Source: Tubiluchus corallicola (taxonomy: Eukaryota; Priapulida; Priapulimorpha; Priapulimorphida; Tubiluchidae). From it: 64,000 nt of DNA. The position numbers and the translations under genes are program-made. Numbering within the stretch: the stretch's first letter is position 1; each line of letters starts with the position of its first letter. Where the stretch lies: assembly GCA_030141605.1 (NCBI GenBank), contig JAQGDQ010000255.1, positions 57,746 to 121,745 of the forward strand, given 5' to 3'. This document shows positions 51,004 to 63,400 of this stretch, one piece after another. The notes beneath the pieces were generated by a model that had not been told where the DNA came from, did not search any database, and saw only the letters and a list, made by a program, of their open reading frames with translations.

Positions 51004-51615
51004 CAGTAAGTACTCACTTAACGGTCTAATTTGAAGCATTAAACAGTATATACGGCGTTATTCTGTTCTAAAAATGCACTAGTAATTAAAACAGTACAAT
51101 TACTATAAAGTTTCTGCTTTCCAACTGACTACTAAATGTTAGCCCGTTTGTATGAAGCGAGATCTATTTGCGACTTATACGCGTCCGATTTATAGGCACC
51201 TGGGTGCCAACCTTATGTGAAGGAATTTTGCCTACAACTTGTTGTTATAGCAACCAGACTAAGTATCCAGACGAAATTGTCCCAATGTTGCCCCGGTGCT
51301 TGGCTTTACTATGCAGTGTTTAACCACTAACTGCAATAGGGCTTCAATATTAATGAAAGAGAAACAGCTAACTAGGTATTGGTAAGAAAGATATGTGATT
51401 TCAAGCAAGCAGAAAGAAATTAATCAGTATAAATATGAATAAAATTCATAAAACGTTTAATTTCTACGATTTAAGCAGTATTGATTTTTGCCTCTGGAAC
51501 ATATCTCAATTCTTTTACATTGCTTTCTATATAAGTCTTGGCTTGGCTTAACGGCATTTCGCTTAATGTCACATTTTGTTGGGACGCAGTAGTATCGTCA
51601 AGCGAGGACTTACTG
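51004..51615. mobile_element. TA-flanked pogo-like MITE, copy 1
   Basis: A 612-bp element. The left end is CAGTAAGTACTCACTTAACG. The right end read in reverse is CAGTAAGTCCTCGCTTGACG. TA flanks both ends (51002-51003, 51616-51617), the target duplication of Tc1/mariner/pogo elements. The inner subterminal block AACAAAATGTGACATTAAGC, then GAAATG, is shared with copy 2. There is no transposase ORF. It lies about 250 bases beyond the lamin stop, so it may be part of the lamin 3' UTR. Confidence 0.8.
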
Positions 51616-51863
51616 TATGTGACAGGTTGCAATGTGAAGAAAAGATCAAAAACAATACCAGGTTACAGAAAATTACAAACAAGAAACTAACAAGAAACTA
51701 TAAGATCCAAATTTACGAAATGTCAGTTGTGAACCGCTGAATTTTTGAACTTCCAAATGAGTCGTTGCTCCATTTCTTGCGAGATTTATACCGTGTCTTA
51801 CAGTACTGCCGGAAATAGCGCTGGATAGAATGCAGAAGAAATAGATAAAAAACCTCGTTGCAG

Positions 51864-54800
51864 TTACATGAGACGGCATTTGTCTTCACGGCTGGCACCT
51901 TCTCCCTAAAAAAATTGTAATTTTGTATAGGTGGATAACTAAGTAACAGGAACAATTGGAATAGCTACGTAAGTATGGAAGTTAAGCAACATCAGAGTTG
52001 GTCAGTAAATGGATGGGTGCAAGCCAGAAACTGCAATAAAACTCTTGTGCAAATTTAGACTTGCTGTCAAATAATTCTTCACCCAAAAAAACAAATTTTT
52101 TCTAGACAGTAAATGTTTTACTACAAAAAACAGCAGCGAAAATGTGAAGACACATGCTGTCATTACGATTCTTAACTTTCTGTTTTAACAAGTTTGTAAA
52201 AAATCCCTCTATGATGTATGTGTGCACAGAAATTAGTTTGTTATGCTGAACCGGAACCATAGGCCTCAACAGGAATTACTTTGTTGCACAAGTTTACAAT
52301 TACTGCTTACGACTTTACTGACTCACTTGTATAACGGCAACCGTTTCACCGACATAAGGACATTGGTGAAATTTTTCTCCGGGCAAAATAATTCAAAATG
52401 CATTCAGCGACAAATACTGCAGCATATACATACAGGAAATATAGAAATTATATTATTCTGAATCTTAGGCCCCAAGAGATAATATGCATACCAGTATATG
52501 GGAAATCAGGTTTACATGCTGACTGATATTATTCAAGAATCTTACAGAAATTAACTTTTAGACATTATAATTAATTATGATAGACTTTGTAAATCAGACA
52601 AAACATGAAAAAAGGTTACGCTAACGCAAAGAACATATTGATCAGTTTCATTTAGCAAATTCTTGAGTCTCTTTTAGTTTTTTGCTTAACTTTGATAAAA
52701 CTGATAATGCTCAGCAGAACTATATGCATCAGCTGCCTGCCAGCTTGCCATGCGAAAGAACACAAGCGGCAAGTTACCTGCGCAGCATCGCCGTTCACAG
52801 TGGGGGGTGTGCGCGGCTATGGCCTTGTATCAGAACAAACTGCATTTTGCTATGTGTGCCTGGTCTCAATAATTGCACAGCAGAAAAGCTTCAACGATGT
52901 TTAAATTACAAAAAAAGACAATATACAACTTCACTTAACGAAGTAATGATAAGAGGAAACAACCAAAATGTCCTTGCCAATTCTCACCTCGAGATAAGAT
53001 CCTTCCATGCCAGAACGGAATGTAGAGCTACTACGGAGCACACGGAAGTTCTCACGCAGTGCTACCTCCTGTGGTAAAAAAACAAAGTAACACTCAGAAT
53101 ATATTAAATAAGCGTAACAATGTCAATGATCAGTGATAAGTCAAGCAGTAAACGATGAACTCATAAAAGCTGATGATATTCCCTGAAATTTTTACATATC
53201 TGACAAGCAACCTTTTTAAATACATTTTTAACATATAGCACTTATAATACAAATACAACATTTATAGGGTTTTACAACTGCAAAATTATCAGGTGGAATA
53301 CCTTTAACACCTTCAAATTCCAAGGAATTTTAATTTTAATGTTATTTGCTTCACAAAATGGATAAGCAAAAATTATGAGTATTTTGCATAAAAATATATA
53401 CGTTATATCAATGTCACAAAGAGAATGATATCTAGACAACTTCCCTTCTACACTAGAAATAAGAAAACTGCTCAAAACAAATTACACAGAAGTTTATACT
53501 CAACGTTTATTCTTAAGATAAAGAACATCTACTTGTAATACAAAGGCAGAACAATGAATAGAATAACAGGCATAGGAAGAGGTACAGCGAAAAATCATAA
53601 TATCATTAAGCACCACTTATTAAATAATTTTGCACTGCTATTAAGCTGATATACAGAACAACGTGAATCACTTCAAAGATGTGGAAACTGGAAACAAAGT
53701 AACTTGATGTTTGAAACCATCTATTGGTGGTTCTATAAGGAAAGCCTAAGACACAACGAAATGCAGTTTTAGAATTCTTAAGAATCAATACCAATTAATA
53801 TTGGTAACATGACAGCTCATGTTACAATAAAAGTGGACAGTGATAGAAAACTGATTAGCAAGAATACTTTAATTATGTTGGCAATATTCATCACCTACCT
53901 CCCCCTCATTGTTAACAAGAGTGGTTTTCATCGAATCAGAAGTGAACCATTTCTGACCCTTCATCACGAGATCAGAAGGTGGATTGTGACTGATGTCCTT
54001 CTGCTCGCTGTTCCAGACCTGGAAAAATTTTGAAAAATCAATAAGTTTGCTGTAAAGTGAATTTCGCAAAACTGAAAAAATCCTATACAGTAAGTCCCGC
54101 TTAACGATGCTAGTGTGTTCCAGCAAAATGTGTATTTAAGCGAAATGTCACTAAACAAAAGGGTATCTATAAGAAAAAATGTAAAGGCATTCACTTGATT
54201 TCCACGAGCAAAATCAATAATGATTGGCTATGTAAAAATGTTCAGTTGCCAGCAGCAGCTTATAAATGAAACACTTTATAGAGATGATTGTTTACAGTTC
54301 TACATTACCTATTAGATTAATTAAAAACCTAATAAACAACTAAAATATGAAAACTAAAATCTAAATCTGAAATATGGTTTTCTCATTCAGCCATTTTTCC
54401 TTTTCCTTTTTCTAAAAAAAATCTAGGGTCAGTTGCTTAGATTTTTTTCCCTTTTTTTTCAGCCGGCACTTCCTTATAACACTGCAACATGAGTTTGCTA
54501 CGTTCTGCCTTACTTTCAATCTGAGTTCTCCATCAGAGTTATGTTCATCGTTGTCTTTGTGACAGCTAAAATGCAAATGAGGTGAAGGCATTGGTTTAGT
54601 CTAATGTTATCGTGTCCACTTTCCGTATGGGATAATAATAGTCTCTGTTATGTAGTTGCAGATTGTTATTTACAGTCGGTCCAAAATCTCTTTGGAGCTT
54701 ACATTAATTGTTCATCCAAAAAGTCGACTTTAAATAAAGATTATTATAATTAATTATGTAACATGAGAGCATTTTCTCAACCAGAGAAATTTTATTTAAA

Positions 54801-57415
54801 TGTGGGAAATCAACGAAAATTTCTAGTCTACCTAGCCGTCTGATTGCCTGCTATCAATCGTTTAGATAGGCAAATTTATACACGTGTAATTGATCTGGGT
54901 TAAGTAGTGCGCTTCATTTACAGAATGCTAATCCAGTAAACAAGATTTAGTATTTAAAGATTAACAAAATTGTCGTTAACGGTGTCAAAAGATTATCATC
55001 GTTATTATCAAGCGAGGACTTACTGTACTCATTTCTGCTTTGAGGTAGCAGCAACAAGCTCATTATGTAAACTTTTAAGACTTTGAAATTAAAGTTGATA
55101 AAATCCTAGTATAATTGCCTGTAATGTAGAAAACCAGGATTAAAATCCTTTGCAAAGGAACAGAGTTTGCTAACTGGCAGTTATAAATCAAAAAATTTAA
55201 AGACAGAGTGAAGTTGACAGTGGGTGATGTCAATTTCTCTTAGCATAACAGAAGAAATAGTCAATAAGTGATTTATAAAATTTTGTACCGTACTTTCGAC
55301 ATAAGACTTTTGATAAAATATGAACTGCTATGAGAGTTATTGATGAATGGATGGCCAAGCGCATAACATATAATAAAAGTAATAATACAGCTGTGGCTCT
55401 CAAGCCATTCGTTAAAGCAATTACAACTTTCTTCTGAGTAAGTTCAAGTTTACTTCATAGTCTGTGTAATTCACAGTAGTCAAAAGTAGACAGTAGGCAT
55501 GAGCATTCTCTATCAGAAATCAAATTTAAATCCGAATCGAATTCGAATTGAGTTAGAAAGATTTTCGAACAAGTTTTGAAACTACTAGTAAAAAGTGGTC
55601 TTATAAAAACCATGCATGTTATTCAATTTTGTTCTGCAGTAAAACCACTATTAGTTTGTTAAAAATTTTGCACAGAACCTGCAGCTAAAGTGTGCTAATT
55701 GTATGCTGTTTCAAATATTTTAATGATAAAGAACATATGTGGCTGAAATGCCGAATTATTCGAATCTATAATTTTAGGTTCGAATCGAATTTGAACTAAA
55801 AAAACTCGTTCGAATTGAATTCGAAAGTTCAATGCCCACCCCTAGTAGACAGACACTACTACTTTACAGAGGATGTAAACAAGATAGACGTGGATGGTAA
55901 AATGAGTAGGAAATTAAATGCTACAAAATCTTAGAAAACGTGAGTAGCAAAACAGAGAAAAAACAGCTACTGAATTAAGCTCAGTTTTTTCATCCATATA
56001 AAACAATGCAATAAAAGAAGTAAAAATAATCCTGGCGGTTTTTTACACACCGTGGTGGTCTGTCCAGCCTTCAGGATTATGTTTCTGTGGAACTTGTAGG
56101 TGGTTTCTTTCTCTCCGGCCTTACGGTGGATGACCCAGTTTCCGATCGGGACGTCCTGCAAGAATAGATCAATTTAATTCACGAGCACTATCATTTCATA
56201 AAGATGATTCATTAAGTAACTCTAACGAAACAAAGTTTGAATTCCGTTTGCAGTTAATATTAATCTCAATTTTTTTATATTGTTTCTCAACTATCTTAAA
56301 CAAATGATGGCATTGATTACAGGAAGACAGGTTAGTACTACCACTCTTGGAAAATTGCTATTGCTGAATATAACATTGTGCTTTGTAGCTGGCAATCATT
56401 TACAAATATGCTCAGTCGAAAATGCAAACATTTTGGCAAGACCAGACATTCAAGACACTAGGATTTTCTTTGAATGTTTAAACTATTAGAAAATTTGATC
56501 ATTTTTAGTTCACGATTTAACTCAAGGATTTGTCAATGAAGAGAAGAAAAAAGTGGACTTGGCAGAATTTAAACTTTTTTTAATTTTTTCATGCAGTGAA
56601 AAATCACACTTACAAAGAGCTTTCTTCACCTTTGCTGTAGAACTACTTGCAAGCAGACACGTTTTATTCACATCTCCACACACCATCTGACCATATGCAG
56701 GGCTGTATGATGACCTTTTAGTGCCCTTAGGTTAATGAAATTATGGGACCTTATTCAGATGGTGCCACCTTGGCTTGAATAGTTTTACTTGTGAATATTT
56801 TAGAGACATTTACATAGCTTGAAGTAAACTCACTGCAAATTCTTTAAACTAGAATAGTTATCTTTTGTTTGTTAATAAAAATATTCTTTAAGAAATACCA
56901 CTATTTTACTGTTTGTTGCAAAATCAAATTAACACATATTTCAATGCAACTGCAGTAAAAAACAGATTTTGCACCAACCGTTATGAAAGCTTGAAGGCCC
57001 ACCAACTTTGAGGGGCCCTAGGCTGCAGCCCATACTAGCCCTATAGGATAATCCAGCCCTCCGTGACCGTACAACATAATCCACGCATCATTACATACAT
57101 CATTGTTTTATCAAGGCTTTGAACAGGATAGGATTTCAACAATTAATGTGGAGCCATAGAAAAACAAGTTTGTCAGAATGCAGCTGAAATTGTAACCTGC
57201 CAACAAAAATCATCACCTTGTCGGCTTTATTGTGCAACTTCACGAATTTCCCATCGTTGTCACACTCCTGGATCTCTACCTCACCGTGGGCAGTGCCGGA
57301 CGTTGTCATCTCCCATGAATCTTCCGAGGTGGCCTCTACACGTTTGCGCTTGCGCCCACCGCCTCGGCTGACACCCTGACTGCGGCTGGGAGACGGAGTA
57401 GCAGAGAGATTGAGC
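51864..57415 (-). CDS. Lamin tail exons: NLS, Ig fold and CaaX
   Basis: Five exons of 199, 105, 120, 81 and 42 bases. The first holds the Ser/Pro-rich start of the tail, the NLS RKRKR and the first strands of the Ig fold. The second opens [14 protein letters not shown]. The third opens [20 protein letters not shown]. The fourth opens [12 protein letters not shown] and then a Ser-rich linker. The last is only 13 codons, [13 protein letters not shown], then TAA. The short linker after the Ig fold makes the tail end more compact than lamin A. Confidence 0.93.
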
Positions 57416-60400
57416 CTACAGTAAAAACAGTGGAATGAATGTGACTTGTAGAGCATGTAGAAAGTAATTAGTGTTTAATGGAGAATGTTCCTAGGAGCTA
57501 ATAATGGGACAATGTTAGCTTCTAAGAAGTTCCACAACAGGGTTAAATATTCCAAAATTTACAAAGCTAACAAGCTGTGAAATGATACTAAGCAGGCTAC
57601 ATAGTCTTACAATTTGTAAAATTAATGAAATCTTGTTAGAAAAGTTCAAAATCGACCAAGCATGTCATCAAATCATGTTGCCTCAACAAGGCAGTGCCTT
57701 AAATGCAAATGATAGTAAAAAAATTGTTTGTTTATTTTTTGATAACAGTCAATTTTGTTTTGTAAAATTGCTCCACAGTCGAAATCAATTGTTATCAAGT
57801 CAAGATCAAAGATCCAGTCAAGGCCGACTACAAAAAATTTTGTTTCTGCCTTACCTCATGAGCTCAAAAAATGTTGGTAGGAGGGAGGAAATTTTTTCAA
57901 TTTTTTTTAAAGCTTTGCAAATGTTTAAAGCAGAATCATCAGATATTTAAATTAAGCTCAATGTTTGTTTATTTCACACAGGTTAGCAGTAATGTTCTAA
58001 ATGTTTTCACACTTTGTTTTTGCCTTCGCTGAAACAACGACATTATAATAATTACTGTGTTTTACGTCTTAAATTTGAAAAAAACTTTTACATACTGAGC
58101 CAGGTACCTGGGTGATTAGACGGAAACAGAAGTACATTTTTGCCCTAACTTATAATCGTTAAGAAGCACAATTATCTTACCTAGCTTCCTCCCCTTCTAA
58201 CAGCTTGCGGTAAGCAGCTATCTCCATGTCCAAGGCGATTTTGATGTCCATGAGATCTTGATACTCCTGCAGGTTTTGTGCAATCTATTTTGCAAAAAAA
58301 TACATCACTTAATCATTTGAGGCTGACTCAAGCAGGGGTATTTTACAATAAAAAAAAAACCAATGCTTGCTTTCCATTTAAATAAAAAACTGTCCTAGTA
58401 AACTAATTTGGACCAAATCCTGATAAGTGACAACAAAAACTCTGTGTTTTCACTGAATCTGCCATTCAGCACGTCCATTTTAACAGTGTTTGCTTGCTGC
58501 ATAACTTTCCATTTTCATCTATATCAAAGTCTAAAAGTCTCTTGTCCCTCAGCTTAAGCCATTTAAGTCATTGTAATACCACCTTTCTCACTTTTAAAGA
58601 CAATTTTGGAAAACAATTACACTAAAATACAAAACTCAAAAACGAACGCAAATCATATTAACTAGTAGTGAGTATCGAACTTGCACCCTCTACATTACTA
58701 AATTACACTATAAACTTGAATCTACAAAAGAAGGAAAAAATAAAAAATTGGATACCTGTGCATACAATTTCTTAACCTCATCGTCACGTTTTTGAAGTTG
58801 TTCACGATGTTCTTCCCTTTCTCTATCCAGAGCTCGTTCCAGACCACGAATACGAGCTTCCAGAGCTGCTTTCTAAATAACAAAAAACAGCAACTAGTTG
58901 ATCAGGTTATCAAATAAGTATGGTACTAAATGAATTGAAATAAACACATGGGTTTATTTGCATTAGTATCACTACTATGAACCAATGTCATAAAATGATA
59001 CTCATAGTTATAAACACTTGTAATGTAAGGAGTTGAATAAAAAGGTATGGATAACTAAATGTTTTTTGGATATAAAACAGTATTATTAGTCATTCAGCTT
59101 TTAATCTTAATCTAGCATTCCCAAATTTTATTGGTTTAAATTCACATTGCCAATCGTTTGACATTTCTATGCCTTTGAAATTAACTGTTTGAATGTAACT
59201 GAATTTAACTAACTAACAGGAAAAACAAAACCGTGGATTCATATTACAAGCCATATTATAATTAAATGGACACTACCAGGCAGTGAGAGACGCTCATATT
59301 CAGAGGAAAAATTGTACAGAGTTTGGCAACAGGTTTTCACCAAATTTAACTTTTTAAAGACAGGAAATGACACTGACACAATAAAACGAATGTTTTACTC
59401 TTTAAATCAACAATATTACCGAGACTGAACAAATAAACTATACAGGTATGTAAAATAACTTCTAGTGCTATAATTTCAACTTAACCACTCTTAAGCTGAT
59501 TGTAATTATATGTATTGGGTTCTTGTTCTAGTTTAATTAACTAATGTTAAACCAAAAATGTAATTCTTGAACACAGGCAGCTTCCTTGCTGTATTTGTAC
59601 AATTTACAAATTGAAAACGAAAAATTGAAAGTTGAAATATTTGTAATTAAGTACTGGCTGTTCCACACTGTGTTACTGTAAATAAATCAAATTTAACTGT
59701 CTACTAATTACAATAATAATAGTTATAACTGTGTGGACATTATAAATAAATTCCAGTATATGGTAGTTTAATGTAGAATTTTCTTTAAAGATGTAATAAG
59801 TTAAATCATTTAACGACTTCTAGTCCACTGCCACTGCCAGTCATCAAACACTCACATGGTACAGCATCACAGAGAGCACGTTCCCCAGGGAGAGATCAGT
59901 CTAGCTCTGGTAAGCACAATAATTACAAACAATTTAAGTAGGACTGGACTCTATTGTCCGGTATGGCGTCCTATCTATTTATTGTTGTGTGTGGGGCATT
60001 TAAATGCGAACACTGTACAATTGAGGCTGCGAGTCAAAAACCTGATCCTTGTTTGACCAAAGCAATGTAGCTCTCATAGAAAATAAGATCGTCAAAAAGG
60101 TCTGGATGAGAGATACTACAAAAACTGTGAACCATGAAGAGTAGAAAGGGACATGAAAATGTTTCACGAGCTAATTTTTCATTATTCTATTGTGTATTAT
60201 AAAATAAAAATGCTGATTAGTCATCAATATAATAATATTGCATGTAGAACAAACAAAAAACAAAATTATAGTTAGTGATTAATCATACTTGTTATCTGCT
60301 TAATTTTAAAAAATATTCGCACAAATTTTAAACTAACAAACACTGTTAACACCCAAACAGTGCACATTATTTGCTTGAATTTACTTATAAAATAAATCAA

Positions 60401-63400
60401 AAGGAATGATTCGTCACCAAGTTTTAAATCCAAAAGAAACCGATAATTTAGTTAGTTTGCCTCTGTTTGAAAGAGTTGTACGCCCTCAAGCAATGATCCA
60501 ATGATTGTTAAGTGGGTATTTGGCCGGCCAACAAACTGTAGTAACCGAAGTGATAGTGCCATTTAGCCGGCAAGTTCAAATGCTGAAGAATGTTAAATCA
60601 TGTTTATCCATCGGGCGTAGCCTGCAGTAAAAGCATGGTAGTGATCACTCAACCCCGCACATTGCTAAACAGATGGTGCAACAACATGTAATAACGAACA
60701 AGGAATGGGAATTGATGATACAAGTAACTAGAACCCTTTATAACACATCTGACTACAGCAGTGAAAGGAAAAAATGAAAATATATCGAAGATATGCCCTT
60801 AAAAAACTTTAAAAAATGAACAAGCAAATAAAAAATTTTGTTCTTGTTAGAAATTTTTCATAAAAAGCAAATGCATTATGAACTTGCGGAACACACTTAA
60901 AGATCACAATTTAGGAAAAACACACAATTGAGGTTTAGGTAGAAATGTTACTCTAGTTGCACCTGGTTGAATTCGATTTTGAAGTGAATTTAAAATTTCA
61001 GCTAAAGCATGCTCCGAATAGCACTTATTTGGAGTGAAATTTTAAATAATAAATTGCAAAAGTGACACATGAAAAGGTAATATGATTTTACCAATAAAAA
61101 ATCTATAAGAAGAAACATAAGTAACTATAAATATTTGCTTTGGTGCAAATATCGGGAATATGCGATGAAAATGTTTACAATTACTTTAAAAACTTGCTAT
61201 ATCTTTTTTCCTAATGATAAATTTATTCATGTATTGAAATACAAGTGATTTACCCATATTGCTGTCACGCTATGCTATTTGTGAACTATTTATTGATGAC
61301 TCAATTAGAGATTCATTATTTTAAAACAGAATTATATTTCCTGTAAAGAGCCAAAGTTGACAAGCATTTGTTTTTGACTTAATCACAATTACATCACCGC
61401 TGTTACCCATGGGTTATGAGGTCCAACTGGCCCTGGTGCAGAACAATCAAGACATTATTTTGACGGCATTATACAAACAGCAGCACACATTAACAACAAC
61501 ATAACAAGAGCCAATTCATGCTATGTAATATGGCTACTATCTAGGCAACAAAATGTTGTACAAACATAAAATGTTGCACAAATATGTTGCTGTTGCTCTA
61601 TGTCACGATTGGGAGCACCTAAGTAAGATCTTGATTGTAGAGGCACAAGAAAAGTTGAGACTAACTGCAGCGCAAATTCCAGGCAGCAAAGCATGCCAAA
61701 TGATCATCGATTGCATGCCTTTCTGCAGACAATTCAACTGCACTGGTATTGAATTTTTCAATAATTTTCAACAAGTATGGAGCCTTCACATTGCAGATGT
61801 TTCTAACAGATTTTATAAAAATTCCAACTCCACGTTTTTAAACTCTTTGAATACCAATGAGACAGGAAAAAACACATATATACGTGCATAACAAGAATAC
61901 TCAAAGAATTATTAGAAAAAGTAAAAATACACAAAATTGACATCTATTCAAAATTAGAATTTCCAATCCCAAGACATTTCGTAATCCTGCTTAGTTTGGG
62001 AACATGTAATACTACATAGGGATCCCTAGATTCAGTTGATTTGATTTTGTCTCCAAGAAAAAATTGCAATATAGTTTATTCTCATGGCAGTTTGAACTCA
62101 CTTAATTAAAAACTCTTCATAATTAAACACGGAGTAAAATAACCCAAGTTTTATTGCTAAATTTTTTGTTTTGTCTAAAACAGTAAGTCATTTCCATTTT
62201 GCAATTCTACATGTATAATTTTCTAAGCAACACGCATAATCTTATAGCAAAATAACATGATACAAACATGTGTTTCCACACGTAAAAGATTGTACATGTT
62301 GCTTTGAAATTGGTGACTAAACTTCACAAAATTCGTAACTAAACTAATTATCATTTACAGCAAACGAGAAAAAAATGTGAAAGACCTAAATTTTTGTTAG
62401 TTCATCTACAATATATTAGAGCTTTATGAACTCTAAATAATAAAAGCATCAATCCCAAAAATCTCGAAACACCAGAGATCGAGGTTTCCCATCCCGATCA
62501 CCAATCCCATCAAAAAAGAGTGCAGGACGCTAAATTTTCGGTATTACAATTTCGGGATTAATAACGCTATTCAAAATGGAAATAATAAAAATTCTAGGGA
62601 TAAATTTGGTAGATAAAGACAAACACATTACTCGGCACACAGAACAAAAACTCATTCACAACAACTGACCTCGCTGTCGAAGTTCTCACAACGAGCACGA
62701 AGATTGTCGAATTCCGAGCGCATGGCCTTCATTTCACTTCGTGCTTCATAGGCGGCCTTGCTGTCTCTGTCAGCGACAGTTTTCAGATCTGCTAGCTGTA
62801 AAAAAGTTTGAATATATGCGTCACTCGAAACTTAAAACAAACCTAGAATTATTGTAATTCTTATAATACCGAGATTAAAATAACAGAAAACTAGTGCTGC
62901 AAGCAAGCTACAGCATATGCCTCTCCAAGAGCATAAAACGAGAGTACGAAAACATACTTGCAACTAAACCCTGCCAAATGCACCAAATCCATTCTCATCC
63001 ATCTCCTCCGTGAAGAATGATTTCATTCTTTAATTCATTTTCAATTATTCCAAAATTATATGCACATGCAAGTGGTACGCAATTTTGCATTAAACTTTGT
63101 ATTACAAACTAAGTTTCATGAGGCGCTGAACAAAATCCATCATAGAAATAGCATCAACATCTGATCAGGCTGATTTTAAATCTTTTACTACTTTACAGTT
63201 AGAAAGGAAAGTTGAGAAACTAGAGTATACCAACACAACACTCCTTTTCCAAATTAAGAGAGTACAATTAGAATTTGCAACATTACAACCTCTAAGTCAG
63301 TACTCGACATGCTTCCATCCTAATAATGATTATTTCATTTTCAACAGCTCAGTATTATGTAACCATAAGTGGTATATAATTTGGTAGTAAATTTTGGATG

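Larger units (their letters stand above)
47434..51863. other. Region between the two convergent genes (3' UTRs and spacer)
   Basis: Contains both 3' UTRs and no coding sequence I can support. On the plus strand the only near-canonical poly(A) hexamer soon after the MASK stop is ATTAAA at 47614-47619. On the minus strand AATAAA occurs near 48352. An (AT)n tract lies at 48070-48090, an unclassified repeat at 50270-50480 and a TA-flanked pogo-like element at 51004-51615. Confidence 0.5.

Noticed and set aside
52682-53077. 131-codon plus-strand ORF overlapping a lamin exon
   Set aside because: Its C-terminal part is the antisense shadow of lamin exon 52988-53068. The rest lies in the GC-rich patch and shows no domain.
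57582-57950. 122-codon plus-strand ORF in a lamin intron
   Set aside because: Low-complexity, no domain and no conserved features. Treated as chance.
60480-60680. tRNA gene or tRNA-derived SINE
   Set aside because: Some GC-rich stem-like words occur, but no A/B box pair or cloverleaf could be drawn.
61553-61891. 112-codon plus-strand ORF in the large lamin intron
   Set aside because: No recognisable family, AT-rich codon use and no splice or promoter context. Most likely chance.
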